A stretch of DNA of 64,000 nt, taken from positions 1 to 64,000 of the forward strand of contig NZ_JAOYFC010000002.1 of NCBI RefSeq assembly GCF_025802015.1, given 5' to 3'. This document shows positions 18,434 to 27,024 of this stretch, piece by piece. The translations under genes and the position numbers were made by a program. The notes beneath the pieces are model-generated. The model saw nothing but the letters and a program-made list of their open reading frames with translations. It was not told the DNA's origin and did no database searches. This DNA comes from Falsihalocynthiibacter halioticoli. Its GTDB lineage: Bacteria; Pseudomonadota; Alphaproteobacteria; Rhodobacterales; Rhodobacteraceae. Numbering within the stretch: the stretch's first letter is position 1; the number at the start of each line of letters is the position of its first letter.

Positions 18434-19027
18434 ATGCTTATTTTTGCAGAGGAAAAATTAACCTACCTTGCCGTACCCAAGACGGGTTCGACCGCTGTCG
18501 AAGCGAAACTTGCGCCTCGGGCGACGTCAGTCTTACGCAATCCGCCAGCTATGAAACATATGCCTCTTTATCGTTATAATCGGTTTCTTGTTCCACTTTT
18601 GAATAAAACTGGTCATGGCGAACTCGAAACTGTCGCAGTTGTTCGAAATCCGATCGATTGGGTTGGGAGTTGGTATAGATACAGGAAACGCGAAGACTTA
18701 AAAAATACGCCTAATAGTACTCTTGATATGAATTTCGAAGAATTCCTGACAGGTTACCTGCAAGAGAAACAGCCGGCCTTTGCAAAAGTGGGGAGTCAAA
18801 GCCATTTCCTGACCAGAAACGGCAAGCTACGCCCGACTCATCTATTTCAATATGAAGAGTTCCCAGCCTTTATTGCGTCCATGGAAGAGCGTTTATGCCA
18901 GAAGATCGAATTGTCGCGCCACAACGTTTCACCTCTGGAGGAAATGGAAGCAACAGAGGAGACACTTCAACGATTCGAGGAAAAATACGCGCTGGACTTT
19001 GAACTATGGGAGAGGGCCAGTCGCTAA
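18434..19027 (+). CDS. Sulfotransferase-like protein
   Basis: A 197-residue protein with the two PAPS-binding marks of sulfotransferases: VPKTGSTAVEAK (5'-phosphosulfate loop, residues 14-25) and VVRNPIDWVGSWYRY (3'-phosphate-binding segment, near residue 69). It is short for the fold, and the acceptor cannot be predicted. It could modify a surface glycan or lipid. It is more AT-rich than recA next to it and overlaps the convergent cckA by four bases at its end. A site close to the CtrA pattern (TTAA-GGATTAG-TTAC, 18377-18391) lies upstream. Confidence 0.72.
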   Translation: MLIFAEEKLTYLAVPKTGSTAVEAKLAPRATSVLRNPPAMKHMPLYRYNRFLVPLLNKTGHGELETVAVVRNPIDWVGSWYRYRKREDLKNTPNSTLDMNFEEFLTGYLQEKQPAFAKVGSQSHFLTRNGKLRPTHLFQYEEFPAFIASMEERLCQKIELSRHNVSPLEEMEATEETLQRFEEKYALDFELWERASR

Positions 19028-21333
19028 GAAAGTTGTTGTTGTACGACCTGCGTAAGCTCACCGAGTGAAAATGGTTTGGGCAGAAAAACCGAATCTTTGA
19101 TACTTTTTTGATTGTCGGAAAAATCCTCTTCGGCATAGCCCGAGACAAAAACAGTCTTAACATCAGGGCGTCGGAGTTTGGCCTTTTTCACCCAAGTTGG
19201 ACCATCCATTCCTGGCATGATGACATCGGTTACAAAGAGATCGATCTTTAGAGTTTCATCCTCCAATATTTTCAAGGCCGACTCAGCATCTTCCGCTTCG
19301 AGAACAGTCACCCCATTCATGCGCAGGGCTCTTGAGGCAAAAGCGCGAACTGGCGCTTCGTCCTCAACCAAAAGGACAACCCCTTGAGATTTGGTGGATT
19401 GCTCGTTGACGGCCAGATTTGTTGGCGAATCCGTCCTCTCAAGTTCGGCCTCAATTGCCGGAAAATATAGCGTAAACTCCGTTCCTTGCGATGGTTCTGA
19501 ATTCACAAAAATGAACCCCCCCGATTGCTTCACGATACCATAAGCCGTTGAGAGCCCGAGGCCTGTCCCCTCACCTTGACGCTTTGTGGTGAAGAAAGGT
19601 TCAAAGATTTTCGGCAATCGATCGGGTGGAATTCCTATGCCCTCATCCGTGACCCGAACGACCACATAGTCGCCAGCGGGCACAAAAGCCTGATCCCGCT
19701 TCAACGGCTCTCGCAACGTGCAAGCTTGCGCGTTAACACGGATTTCTCCACCATTTGGCATGGCATCTCGTGCATTCACCACAAGATTCATGACCACTTG
19801 TTCAAGCTGGCGCTTGTCTGCACAAATTGCGGGGAGGTCAGGGTCATTGGCGAGTGTAAGTTGAGTTTTCTCTCCGACGAGACGGTTCAGCAAATGGCTC
19901 AGGTCAGACAAAGTCTCAACGAGGTCTACAGGCTCGAGACACAGATTTTGCTTACGGGAGAATGCAAGCAACTGGCTAACCAATGCCGCCGCACGATTTG
20001 CGTTTTGATGAATTTGAATTAAGTCGCCATAGTCGGTGTCGCCCTGGTCGTGCCTTAAGAGCAACAAGTCGCAATGGCCGGAGATTGCCGTAAGCAAATT
20101 GTTGAAATCATGCGCGACTCCCCCAGCCAATTGCCCGATTGCGTGCATTTTCTGGCTCTGAACGAATTGCGCTTCCAGAGATTTTAGCTCTGTTGCATCA
20201 TTTAAGACGGCTACAATTTCATTTGGGTTACCAGACTTTTGACGATTAAGCGTAACCTGAACATAGACTTCCTTGTCTGATCGTTTCGCCTTGAGAAATT
20301 CCGTCTGGTTCCTGCTAACGCCACGCGCAGTTTCAACAAGCCAATCCACAAAAGACCGTCCGAGCCCTTCCAAAACATCCGAAATTGGCGTTCCGTTTTC
20401 TAATGTGTGAGCGAGCAAAGATTTGGCCAAAGGCGTTGCGGAAATAACGCTTCCGTCTGTACCTATTTTCAACAATGGAACTGGAATATCGCCACTCTCT
20501 GGCATGTTATCTTCGTTCGACGTCGATTGCGCATCCAAAGGAAACAGGCAAATTTCAGATTGTTCCGTGTTGATCAACGTTCTTTGGATTAAGAATCTTC
20601 CTGGATTAGAGCGCGACACCGAACAGATTTGCTCGCCATCCGTGAGTTGCGATTTTGAGAACAACTGATCCAAGCTACTGATGCCTTGGCCGAATTGCTT
20701 GCTGAAACTCGTATTCATTTGTTGAATGGCTCCGTTTTCCGAAGCAATTACAACTGGGTATGGGCGCGCATCTATGGGCTTAGGCATATTCGCCGGCTCG
20801 CGCATTTCGTCAACGCGCCAACTAAATGCGTTCTTAGCAACGCACATAACGGTTAATTGGACTGTACCCTGCCTTGTTACGATATCTTCTCGCGCTGAAC
20901 CAAGTACTGAGGCTTTGTTTTGAAGACGAAAAACAACCGAGGCTGGGTTGGCTAACAAGCCGTTAAACAGTCGCGAAAATGATGAGCCAAGCTCAAGAGC
21001 ATACCTATTTTGGGCGATAGGGTTCTGATAAATGATCGCCCCTTCTTTCCCTGCGATAAAGCATGGAGAGATATCTCGGTCGAGCATTGCCGCCACGCGA
21101 TTCACTTCTTTTTCGGAACTCGCAACGCTGCGCAATTCGCCCGAAAAAATCAGCCCCGCCATAAAAACCAATGTCAGACCGGCGGCAAAGAATGCCAAGC
21201 CAGTTTGAGCACTCGGCAGAAACACGGCAATTGTGAGCAAGATAACCGCGCCGACAATCAAAGGCGTCACCTGCGCAGAAAGCGCACTCACAGTCTTATG
21301 TAGTATCCTCGGCGGTAACGCGCTGTCGGGCAC
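19024..21333 (-). CDS. cckA: Hybrid histidine kinase CckA
   Basis: A 769-residue membrane kinase that starts the CckA-ChpT-CtrA phosphorelay. Two membrane segments lie within residues 20-65, PAS-like regions at about 80-380, the HisKA box GGVAHDFNNLL with His408, an HATPase domain (NARDAMPNGGE, DEGIGIPP, GEGTGLGLS; about 490-625), and a receiver domain with Asp703 in VTDVIMPGMDG. The domain order is that of Caulobacter CckA. In Rhodobacteraceae the relay controls motility and gene-transfer functions rather than being essential. A perfect CtrA-type site lies 50 bases upstream. Confidence 0.92.
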   Translation of the reverse strand: MPDSALPPRILHKTVSALSAQVTPLIVGAVILLTIAVFLPSAQTGLAFFAAGLTLVFMAGLIFSGELRSVASSEKEVNRVAAMLDRDISPCFIAGKEGAIIYQNPIAQNRYALELGSSFSRLFNGLLANPASVVFRLQNKASVLGSAREDIVTRQGTVQLTVMCVAKNAFSWRVDEMREPANMPKPIDARPYPVVIASENGAIQQMNTSFSKQFGQGISSLDQLFSKSQLTDGEQICSVSRSNPGRFLIQRTLINTEQSEICLFPLDAQSTSNEDNMPESGDIPVPLLKIGTDGSVISATPLAKSLLAHTLENGTPISDVLEGLGRSFVDWLVETARGVSRNQTEFLKAKRSDKEVYVQVTLNRQKSGNPNEIVAVLNDATELKSLEAQFVQSQKMHAIGQLAGGVAHDFNNLLTAISGHCDLLLLRHDQGDTDYGDLIQIHQNANRAAALVSQLLAFSRKQNLCLEPVDLVETLSDLSHLLNRLVGEKTQLTLANDPDLPAICADKRQLEQVVMNLVVNARDAMPNGGEIRVNAQACTLREPLKRDQAFVPAGDYVVVRVTDEGIGIPPDRLPKIFEPFFTTKRQGEGTGLGLSTAYGIVKQSGGFIFVNSEPSQGTEFTLYFPAIEAELERTDSPTNLAVNEQSTKSQGVVLLVEDEAPVRAFASRALRMNGVTVLEAEDAESALKILEDETLKIDLFVTDVIMPGMDGPTWVKKAKLRRPDVKTVFVSGYAEEDFSDNQKSIKDSVFLPKPFSLGELTQVVQQQLS

Positions 21334-21382
21334 AGAAAGGCTCCTTATCAGAATCGGCCTTCCTAGTGTTTGCGGACAACCG

Positions 21383-21397
21383 TTAATCCAGCGTTAA
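21383..21397. promoter_or_regulatory. CtrA-type binding site upstream of cckA
   Basis: TTAA-TCCAGCG-TTAA is an exact TTAA-N7-TTAA full site. It ends 50 bases before the cckA start, in promoter position, and suggests feedback of phosphorylated CtrA on cckA. Confidence 0.65.
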
Positions 21398-21456
21398 CGC
21401 TGTCATGACGAGATCAACGAAAAACACCTTAAGGTTGTATTTATTGCGCGTAGATT

Positions 21457-22617
21457 TCAGTGCGTCAAGATAGCAAGGTAAAATCCATCGCCGCCCTGTA
21501 GTGGTGTAAGCACATGTTCTTCTTTGAGAGACCACGCTTCATTTTGCGCCAGAAATGCCTCAACAACACCGCGATTTTCACAGGAAAGCATGGAACATGT
21601 CGCATAGGCAAGAACACCAGATTCACCTACATATTCTTTGCTATCATTCAGAATACTCGACTGTATCGCATTCAGTTCATCGAGCTTGCCTTGAGTGAGG
21701 GCCCACTTCCCTTCAGGTGCCCTCCGCCAACTCCCGGACCCCGAACAAGGTGCATCGCAAAGCACAACATCGTAGGGCTGATCGTGCTTTAAATCCGAGG
21801 TTTCAATCACTTCGATTTCAACCCTAGAGCGATCCGCACGTGCCGGAATGTCTTTCATACGCGCCATAGACACATCATGCGCCGTGAAGTGAGCATCAAC
21901 GCGCGCGGCCATCGCGAGCGATTTTCCACCACCACCAGCGCAATAGTCCAACACCCTGCTCCCTTCGGAAATCGGCACTTGATCGGCGACGAATTGCGAT
22001 GCGGCGTCTTGAAGCTCAACTAGCCCATTTTTATAGGCTTCGGAATTCTGAACTCGGCGCGGATTTCGAGTGACTTCCAACGCAGTCGAAGAAAGCGGAT
22101 GCGGCTTTGTCTCGATGTCTTCTGTGGCTAAGGCATCTTGCGCTTCTTGCAACGTGGCCAAACGCAAATTTACGCGAAGAAACACCGGCGCACGCGACTT
22201 CAACAGCGTCATCACCGCCTCAAAGTCCGCACCAAGGCTTTCGCGGAATTGCGCCTCTAGCCAATCTGGGCAATCAAGCGCTTCTGCGCCTTCTGGCGTT
22301 CTTGTCTTGGCACGTTCCTCTTCCGTTAAGGGCGTTGGCGCGTAGCCTTCTCCGGTAAAAAACGCGTCCGGATTTTGCTCTTGAGCGCGCAATGCTCCGA
22401 TTGCGAGTCCCCTGCCCGTCATAGCGCCACCAAGTGCGGCGAAAGATCGTAAATTGCGCAGCGCCTCAAACACCAAATCACGCACTGCGGCGCGGTCTTT
22501 TGAGCCTGCGTATCTGTTTTGCCGCGCCCAAGTCGTTAGCAATTTTTCGGCGGGTTGTCCGCTGAGGTAGCCGTCAAGAATTTCGATTGCGCTGGCGATG
22601 CGGGCTGCAGGCGTCAT
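21457..22617 (-). CDS. RsmB/NOP-family RNA m5C methyltransferase
   Basis: A 386-residue SAM-dependent methyltransferase of the RsmB (Sun) family, which methylates C5 of cytidine in rRNA. An NusB-like N-terminal region (RIASAIEILDGYLSG to LVFEALRNLRSFAALGG) precedes the catalytic domain with the SAM motif VLDYCAGGGGKSLAMAA, DAPCSGSGSWRRAPEGKW (motif IV with Pro-Cys) and YATCSMLSCENRGVVEAFL (catalytic Cys). It is shorter than E. coli RsmB (429), so the target position is not certain. It follows guaB on the minus strand with a terminator between them. Confidence 0.88.
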   Translation of the reverse strand: MTPAARIASAIEILDGYLSGQPAEKLLTTWARQNRYAGSKDRAAVRDLVFEALRNLRSFAALGGAMTGRGLAIGALRAQEQNPDAFFTGEGYAPTPLTEEERAKTRTPEGAEALDCPDWLEAQFRESLGADFEAVMTLLKSRAPVFLRVNLRLATLQEAQDALATEDIETKPHPLSSTALEVTRNPRRVQNSEAYKNGLVELQDAASQFVADQVPISEGSRVLDYCAGGGGKSLAMAARVDAHFTAHDVSMARMKDIPARADRSRVEIEVIETSDLKHDQPYDVVLCDAPCSGSGSWRRAPEGKWALTQGKLDELNAIQSSILNDSKEYVGESGVLAYATCSMLSCENRGVVEAFLAQNEAWSLKEEHVLTPLQGGDGFYLAILTH

Positions 22618-22648
22618 GGCGGACCTCTTAAAGTGTCAAAAATGAAAA

Positions 22649-22669
22649 GAGGCCGAAAATCGGCCCCTC
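22649..22669 (-). terminator. Terminator after guaB
   Basis: GGCCGA (22651-22656) and TCGGCC (22660-22665), extended by GA/CCTC flanks, form a hairpin. On the minus strand it is followed by TTTTCATTTTTG. Confidence 0.75.
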
Positions 22670-22676
22670 TGTCGTA

Positions 22677-24131
22677 TTACCCGATGCGGTAATTCGGGCT
22701 TTCGCGCGTGATCTGTACGTCATGCACGTGGCTCTCTTTGAGGCCCGCACCCGTGATCTTAACGAAATTGCAATTTTTGCGCATCTCTTCGACCGTGGCA
22801 TTGCCGGTGTAGCCCATGGCCGCACGCAAACCGCCGACCAACTGGTGCACTACGGTACCAGCAGAACCCTTGTAAGGCACTTGCCCTTCGATTCCTTCGG
22901 GAACAAGTTTGTCGCTTGCAGCGTCCTTTTGGAAATACCGATCCGCGGAACCGCGCGCCATTGCGCCAAGGCTGCCCATGCCACGATAGCTTTTGAAGCT
23001 ACGGCCTTGATATAGAATAACTTCTCCGGGGGATTCATCGGTGCCGGCAATCATACTGCCAACCATCGCACAGGAAGCTCCGGCGGCAATTGCCTTTGCG
23101 AAATCGCCAGAGAACTTAATTCCGCCATCCGCAATAATCGGCACACCACTATCGGCAGCAGCAGCGGCGCAATCCATTACGGCTGTCAGCTGCGGAACAC
23201 CAACACCGGCGACCATGCGTGTTGTACAAATCGACCCAGGACCAATGCCGACCTTAACCGCATCTGCACCTGCATCGATCAAAGCGCGAGTCGCTTCGCC
23301 AGTGGCAACATTGCCCACCACGATCTGAACATCTCCGGCGATATCCTTGGCGCGGCGTGCCGCTGTGGCGACCCCTTCGGAGTGGCCATGCGCCGTGTCG
23401 ATCACCACCATGTCAACGCCAGCGTCGATCAACGCTTGTGTCCGTTCAAAACCAGCATCCCCAACTGTGCTCGCCGCCGCAACGCGAAGGCGACCGAGGT
23501 GATCTTTGGTTGCATCGGGGTTCAACACCGCCTGCTCACTGTCTTTAAGCGTCAGCAAGCCCGTAAGTTTGCCTTCGTCGTTCGTGACAAGCAGTTTCTC
23601 GATCCGTCGTGCCTGCATCAGGTTGCGCGCTTCATCAAGGTCAGCGGGCTCTTTAAGGATTGCGAGGTTTTCGGACGTCATCATCACCGATACGGGCGTT
23701 TTGTCATCACTGGCAAAACGCATATCGCGGTTGGTGACGATACCAACCACACGGCCAGCCTCATCCACGACAGGGAAACCCGAGACTCGGTACCGCTCCA
23801 TCAACTCTTTGGCATCCGCGAGCGTCTGATTTGGTGTGAGTGTGATCGGGTTGTAAACAATGCCGCTCTCAAAACGCTTTACGCGCCGCACTTCGCGGGA
23901 CTGCTCTTCAACAGAAAGGTTGCGGTGAATAACCCCCATGCCGCCGGCTTGTGCCATGGCAATTGCCATCCGTGCTTCTGTGACCGTGTCCATCGCCGAG
24001 CTCAACAAAGGGATGTTGAGACGGATAGATTTCGTCACATAAGTGGATGTATTGGCCGTTGACGGCAACACCGATGAGGCGGCCGGAACAAGTAGGACAT
24101 CGTCGAAGGTAAGTGCCTCGCGAATTTCCAT
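22677..24131 (-). CDS. guaB: Inosine-5'-monophosphate dehydrogenase
   Basis: A 484-residue enzyme that oxidises IMP to XMP with NAD+, the first committed step of GMP synthesis. The barrel begins TFDDVLLVPAASSVLPS; two CBS domains are inserted at about residues 90-200; the catalytic Cys loop is KVGIGPGSICTTR; the flap holds the Arg-Tyr pair region (YRGMGSLGAM followed by VPEGIEGQVPYKG). Single gene with its own terminator. Confidence 0.97.
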   Translation of the reverse strand: MEIREALTFDDVLLVPAASSVLPSTANTSTYVTKSIRLNIPLLSSAMDTVTEARMAIAMAQAGGMGVIHRNLSVEEQSREVRRVKRFESGIVYNPITLTPNQTLADAKELMERYRVSGFPVVDEAGRVVGIVTNRDMRFASDDKTPVSVMMTSENLAILKEPADLDEARNLMQARRIEKLLVTNDEGKLTGLLTLKDSEQAVLNPDATKDHLGRLRVAAASTVGDAGFERTQALIDAGVDMVVIDTAHGHSEGVATAARRAKDIAGDVQIVVGNVATGEATRALIDAGADAVKVGIGPGSICTTRMVAGVGVPQLTAVMDCAAAAADSGVPIIADGGIKFSGDFAKAIAAGASCAMVGSMIAGTDESPGEVILYQGRSFKSYRGMGSLGAMARGSADRYFQKDAASDKLVPEGIEGQVPYKGSAGTVVHQLVGGLRAAMGYTGNATVEEMRKNCNFVKITGAGLKESHVHDVQITRESPNYRIG

Positions 24132-24277
24132 GGGGGTTCTCCTTGGATGCTTCGTTTGACGAGGCCGTATTGCACGGATTCGCGCCTTTAGAAAGCCCTT
24201 ATTTCACCAATGGCCGTGAAAGCACGCGCGATAGACGAATTCGCCCCTTAAACAGCGGCGCTTATTCTGTCGGGGCC

Positions 24278-25069
24278 CTAATCCGCGAACTTTTGTTTTG
24301 CCTCTTCCAGTCGCGAAGCAAAGGCCTCTCGGATCATCAAAACATCGCTGCCAATACAGATGAACTTCGCATCAAGCGACGCATAACTCAGCGCATGCTC
24401 TACTGACGCAGCGAACACGCCAATGGGTTTCTGCGCGGCGCGGACCTTTTCTGCAGCGGCATTCAGCGCGTCTAGCAAATCGGGATGCGTGGTGTCCGCA
24501 CCATTCGGCCCCATAAGGCCCATGTCCGTCGCCAAATCGGCCACGCCGAAGAAAACGGCATCCACGCCATCGACGGAAAGAATATCATCAAGATTGTCTA
24601 GGCCACGACGGGTTTCGATCTGTACCATCAGAGCGACCTCGTCGTTTGCATTCGACATGTAGTCCGGTGTTTCACCATAGCCACCAGCGCGCGCAACAAA
24701 GGCGCCGACCCCGCGGTTTCCGCGCGGCGCATAGCGCATCGCGCGCGCGATCTTCTCCGCCTGTTCTGCGGTTTCAACCATAGGCACCAACACGGTTTGA
24801 ACACCAAGGTCCAATACCTGCTTCACCATCCAATCTCGATCCGCCACCAGCCGCACAGCCACATGGGTCTCGCCAATAGCGAAGGCGCGCAACTGATCAC
24901 GCAGGCTGCGTAGATCATTAGGCGCGTGCTCCATATCAACGACAACCCAATCCAACCCAACGCGCGCGATGATTTCAGCAACCGTCGCGCTCGTAGCGCC
25001 AACCCATACGCCAAATTGCTGGTTTCCTGAACGCAGGTTACGCAACAAAGCATTTTCTGGGGCTGGCAT
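24278..25069 (-). CDS. HpcH/HpaI-family class II aldolase
   Basis: A 263-residue TIM-barrel aldolase of the HpcH/HpaI/citrate-lyase-beta family, which cleaves 2-keto-3-deoxy acids to pyruvate and an aldehyde with a divalent metal. Visible marks are DWVVVDMEHAPND (His and metal-side residues), VRLVADRDWMVKQVLDLG, a QIETRRGLDN segment with the metal Glu, and FFGVADLATDMG with the metal Asp. Substrate is not predictable. It is divergent from dctB with 181 bases between them. Confidence 0.88.
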   Translation of the reverse strand: MPAPENALLRNLRSGNQQFGVWVGATSATVAEIIARVGLDWVVVDMEHAPNDLRSLRDQLRAFAIGETHVAVRLVADRDWMVKQVLDLGVQTVLVPMVETAEQAEKIARAMRYAPRGNRGVGAFVARAGGYGETPDYMSNANDEVALMVQIETRRGLDNLDDILSVDGVDAVFFGVADLATDMGLMGPNGADTTHPDLLDALNAAAEKVRAAQKPIGVFAASVEHALSYASLDAKFICIGSDVLMIREAFASRLEEAKQKFAD

Positions 25070-25250
25070 ATCTTATCCTCTGACTTGGCAATCGTCTTGG
25101 CGCGGCTATTTTCGTCCAACACCGTTTCACAGCACATCAAACAGGGCAAGCACGCATTATTGCGCATCCACGCCTGCCCCGTTACCCTGCGCGAAATGCC
25201 GAACGCTCAAACAGCGTGAATGGCAAGCAAGGGAAGCGAACCATAAAGTG

Positions 25251-27023
25251 ATGCGTCAGAACAAACGGCTTTGGGTCACGGGCGCTTGCCTTATTGCTGC
25301 TATGGCGGCAGTGTTTTTCTTTGCTTCCGTCCTTTTTGAGCAAAGCGAACGACAGAAAGCAGAAGCGCGGCTCTCGCTCTATCATACGACCCTCACAGAT
25401 ACGCTTCATCGTTATCGGCACCTTCCCGATGTACTGGCAAAAACCCAAATGATCCGCAGCGGTGCCCTTGGCATCGGTTTGGAGCGTATCAATCAACGCT
25501 TGGCCGACATAACCGCCCAAACCGATCTTGAAGCGATTTACCTCATGGATGACACAGGCATGACGATTGCCGCATCCAACTATGGCAATGACGTCAGTTT
25601 CATTGGCCAGAACTACGGGTTCCGTCCCTATTTCCAAGATGCGCTCGATGGCAAACAGACGGGGTTCTTCGCGATCGGTGTTACGACCAATAGGCCGGGA
25701 TACTTCCTTGCTGCACCTGTCTATGATCATCGGCAGCAGGTATCGGGTGTAATTGCCATAAAGGTCGACCTGACGGCGCTGACACGTGTCTGGCGCGATG
25801 CGGGCGAGTTGCTGTTTGTGACCAACCCAGACCAAATCACTGTTCTCTCTTCGGTACCAGATTGGGAATATCAAAGCCTGACGGACATCTCGCCTGAAAC
25901 CCGCGCCGAGATTGATGCAGGTAGACAATTCGCCAACGAACCGCTTCATGCTTTGTCATGGAGAAAATCCAACGACGATAGCGCACGCCTTGATGGGCGT
26001 AGCTATGTACATCTCACCCGAGACCTAGGAGAGCCGCCATGGGTTCTGCACTTCCTCGTGCCCAAATCACAAGTCTGGCTTAACGCTGCTGCAACTCTTG
26101 GGGCCGCTGGAATCGTTGGGTTGCTTTTGATCGCGCTCGGGCTGTTTTTGAGGGCGCGTCGGATAAAATCGGCGCTGACCATTTCACAAGCCGAACGGCG
26201 CAAACTGCGCGCCGCAAACGCTGCGCTCAACCGCCAGATCGAAGAACGCCGTGCCGCCGAACGCCGCGCAGAAAAAGCACAGGCCGAACTTCAGCAAGCA
26301 AACAAACTTGCCGCCTTGGGCCAGCTTTCTGCGTCCGTGACCCATGAACTCGGGCAGCCGATCAGCGCCATGAAAAACTTCCTGACCGCCGCGGAATTTG
26401 GCGCGACCGAAGGCGAGACGACCTTGATCAACCAAATCTCCCGCCTCGTTCGTCGAATGGAGAGCATCACCCGTGAGCTACGGTTCTTTGCACGCCCCTC
26501 ACCCAGCAAGCTCGAAGCGGTTTCTGCCTCTGATCTCTGGGCTGGAACTCATGAGTTGCTCGAAGCAGACATCAAGAGCGCTGATGTTGCTTTGACGGTC
26601 TCGCTGCCTGAAGAGCCAACCTATGTGCGCGGCAATCGCCATAGGTTGGAACAAGTGCTGGTGAATCTCGTAAAAAACGCGCTTTTTGCGGTGCTTGAAA
26701 GTGGTGACAAACACATCGATGTGACCTTCGTCAAAATTGAAAACTGGCTAGAGATCACCGTCTCTGATCATGGCCCCGGCCTTGGCGGGCGCACGATATC
26801 GGACCTGCGGGAACCGTTTCACACGACCCGCGCAAGCGGAGAGGGTATGGGGCTTGGACTTGCAATCTCGGCCGCAATTATTTCAGAGCATCAGGGAAAG
26901 TTCTTAGCAAAAGATGGTGAAAACGGCGCAATATTCACCGTGAGCCTACCGTTAGCCGAAGCGCCAAGTTCTACTGATGCCCCCTCTGAGCCAAATCCCG
27001 AAACCACCCTTGGAACACAGTAA
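25251..27023 (+). CDS. dctB: DctB-type sensor histidine kinase
   Basis: A 590-residue inner-membrane sensor. A first membrane helix (about 9-28) is followed by a periplasmic Cache-type sensing domain (to about 275) with YLMDDTGMTIAASN, a second helix (about 278-301), a coiled-coil linker (ISQAERRKLRAANAALN onward), the HisKA box SASVTHELGQP with His365, and HATPase motifs (NLVKNALFA, DHGPGLGG, GEGMGLGLA). The set matches DctB, which senses C4-dicarboxylates. I start it at ATG 25251 because it is just before the first helix; the frame is open further upstream. Two bases separate it from dctD. Confidence 0.87.
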   Translation: MRQNKRLWVTGACLIAAMAAVFFFASVLFEQSERQKAEARLSLYHTTLTDTLHRYRHLPDVLAKTQMIRSGALGIGLERINQRLADITAQTDLEAIYLMDDTGMTIAASNYGNDVSFIGQNYGFRPYFQDALDGKQTGFFAIGVTTNRPGYFLAAPVYDHRQQVSGVIAIKVDLTALTRVWRDAGELLFVTNPDQITVLSSVPDWEYQSLTDISPETRAEIDAGRQFANEPLHALSWRKSNDDSARLDGRSYVHLTRDLGEPPWVLHFLVPKSQVWLNAAATLGAAGIVGLLLIALGLFLRARRIKSALTISQAERRKLRAANAALNRQIEERRAAERRAEKAQAELQQANKLAALGQLSASVTHELGQPISAMKNFLTAAEFGATEGETTLINQISRLVRRMESITRELRFFARPSPSKLEAVSASDLWAGTHELLEADIKSADVALTVSLPEEPTYVRGNRHRLEQVLVNLVKNALFAVLESGDKHIDVTFVKIENWLEITVSDHGPGLGGRTISDLREPFHTTRASGEGMGLGLAISAAIISEHQGKFLAKDGENGAIFTVSLPLAEAPSSTDAPSEPNPETTLGTQ

Positions 27024-27024
27024 T

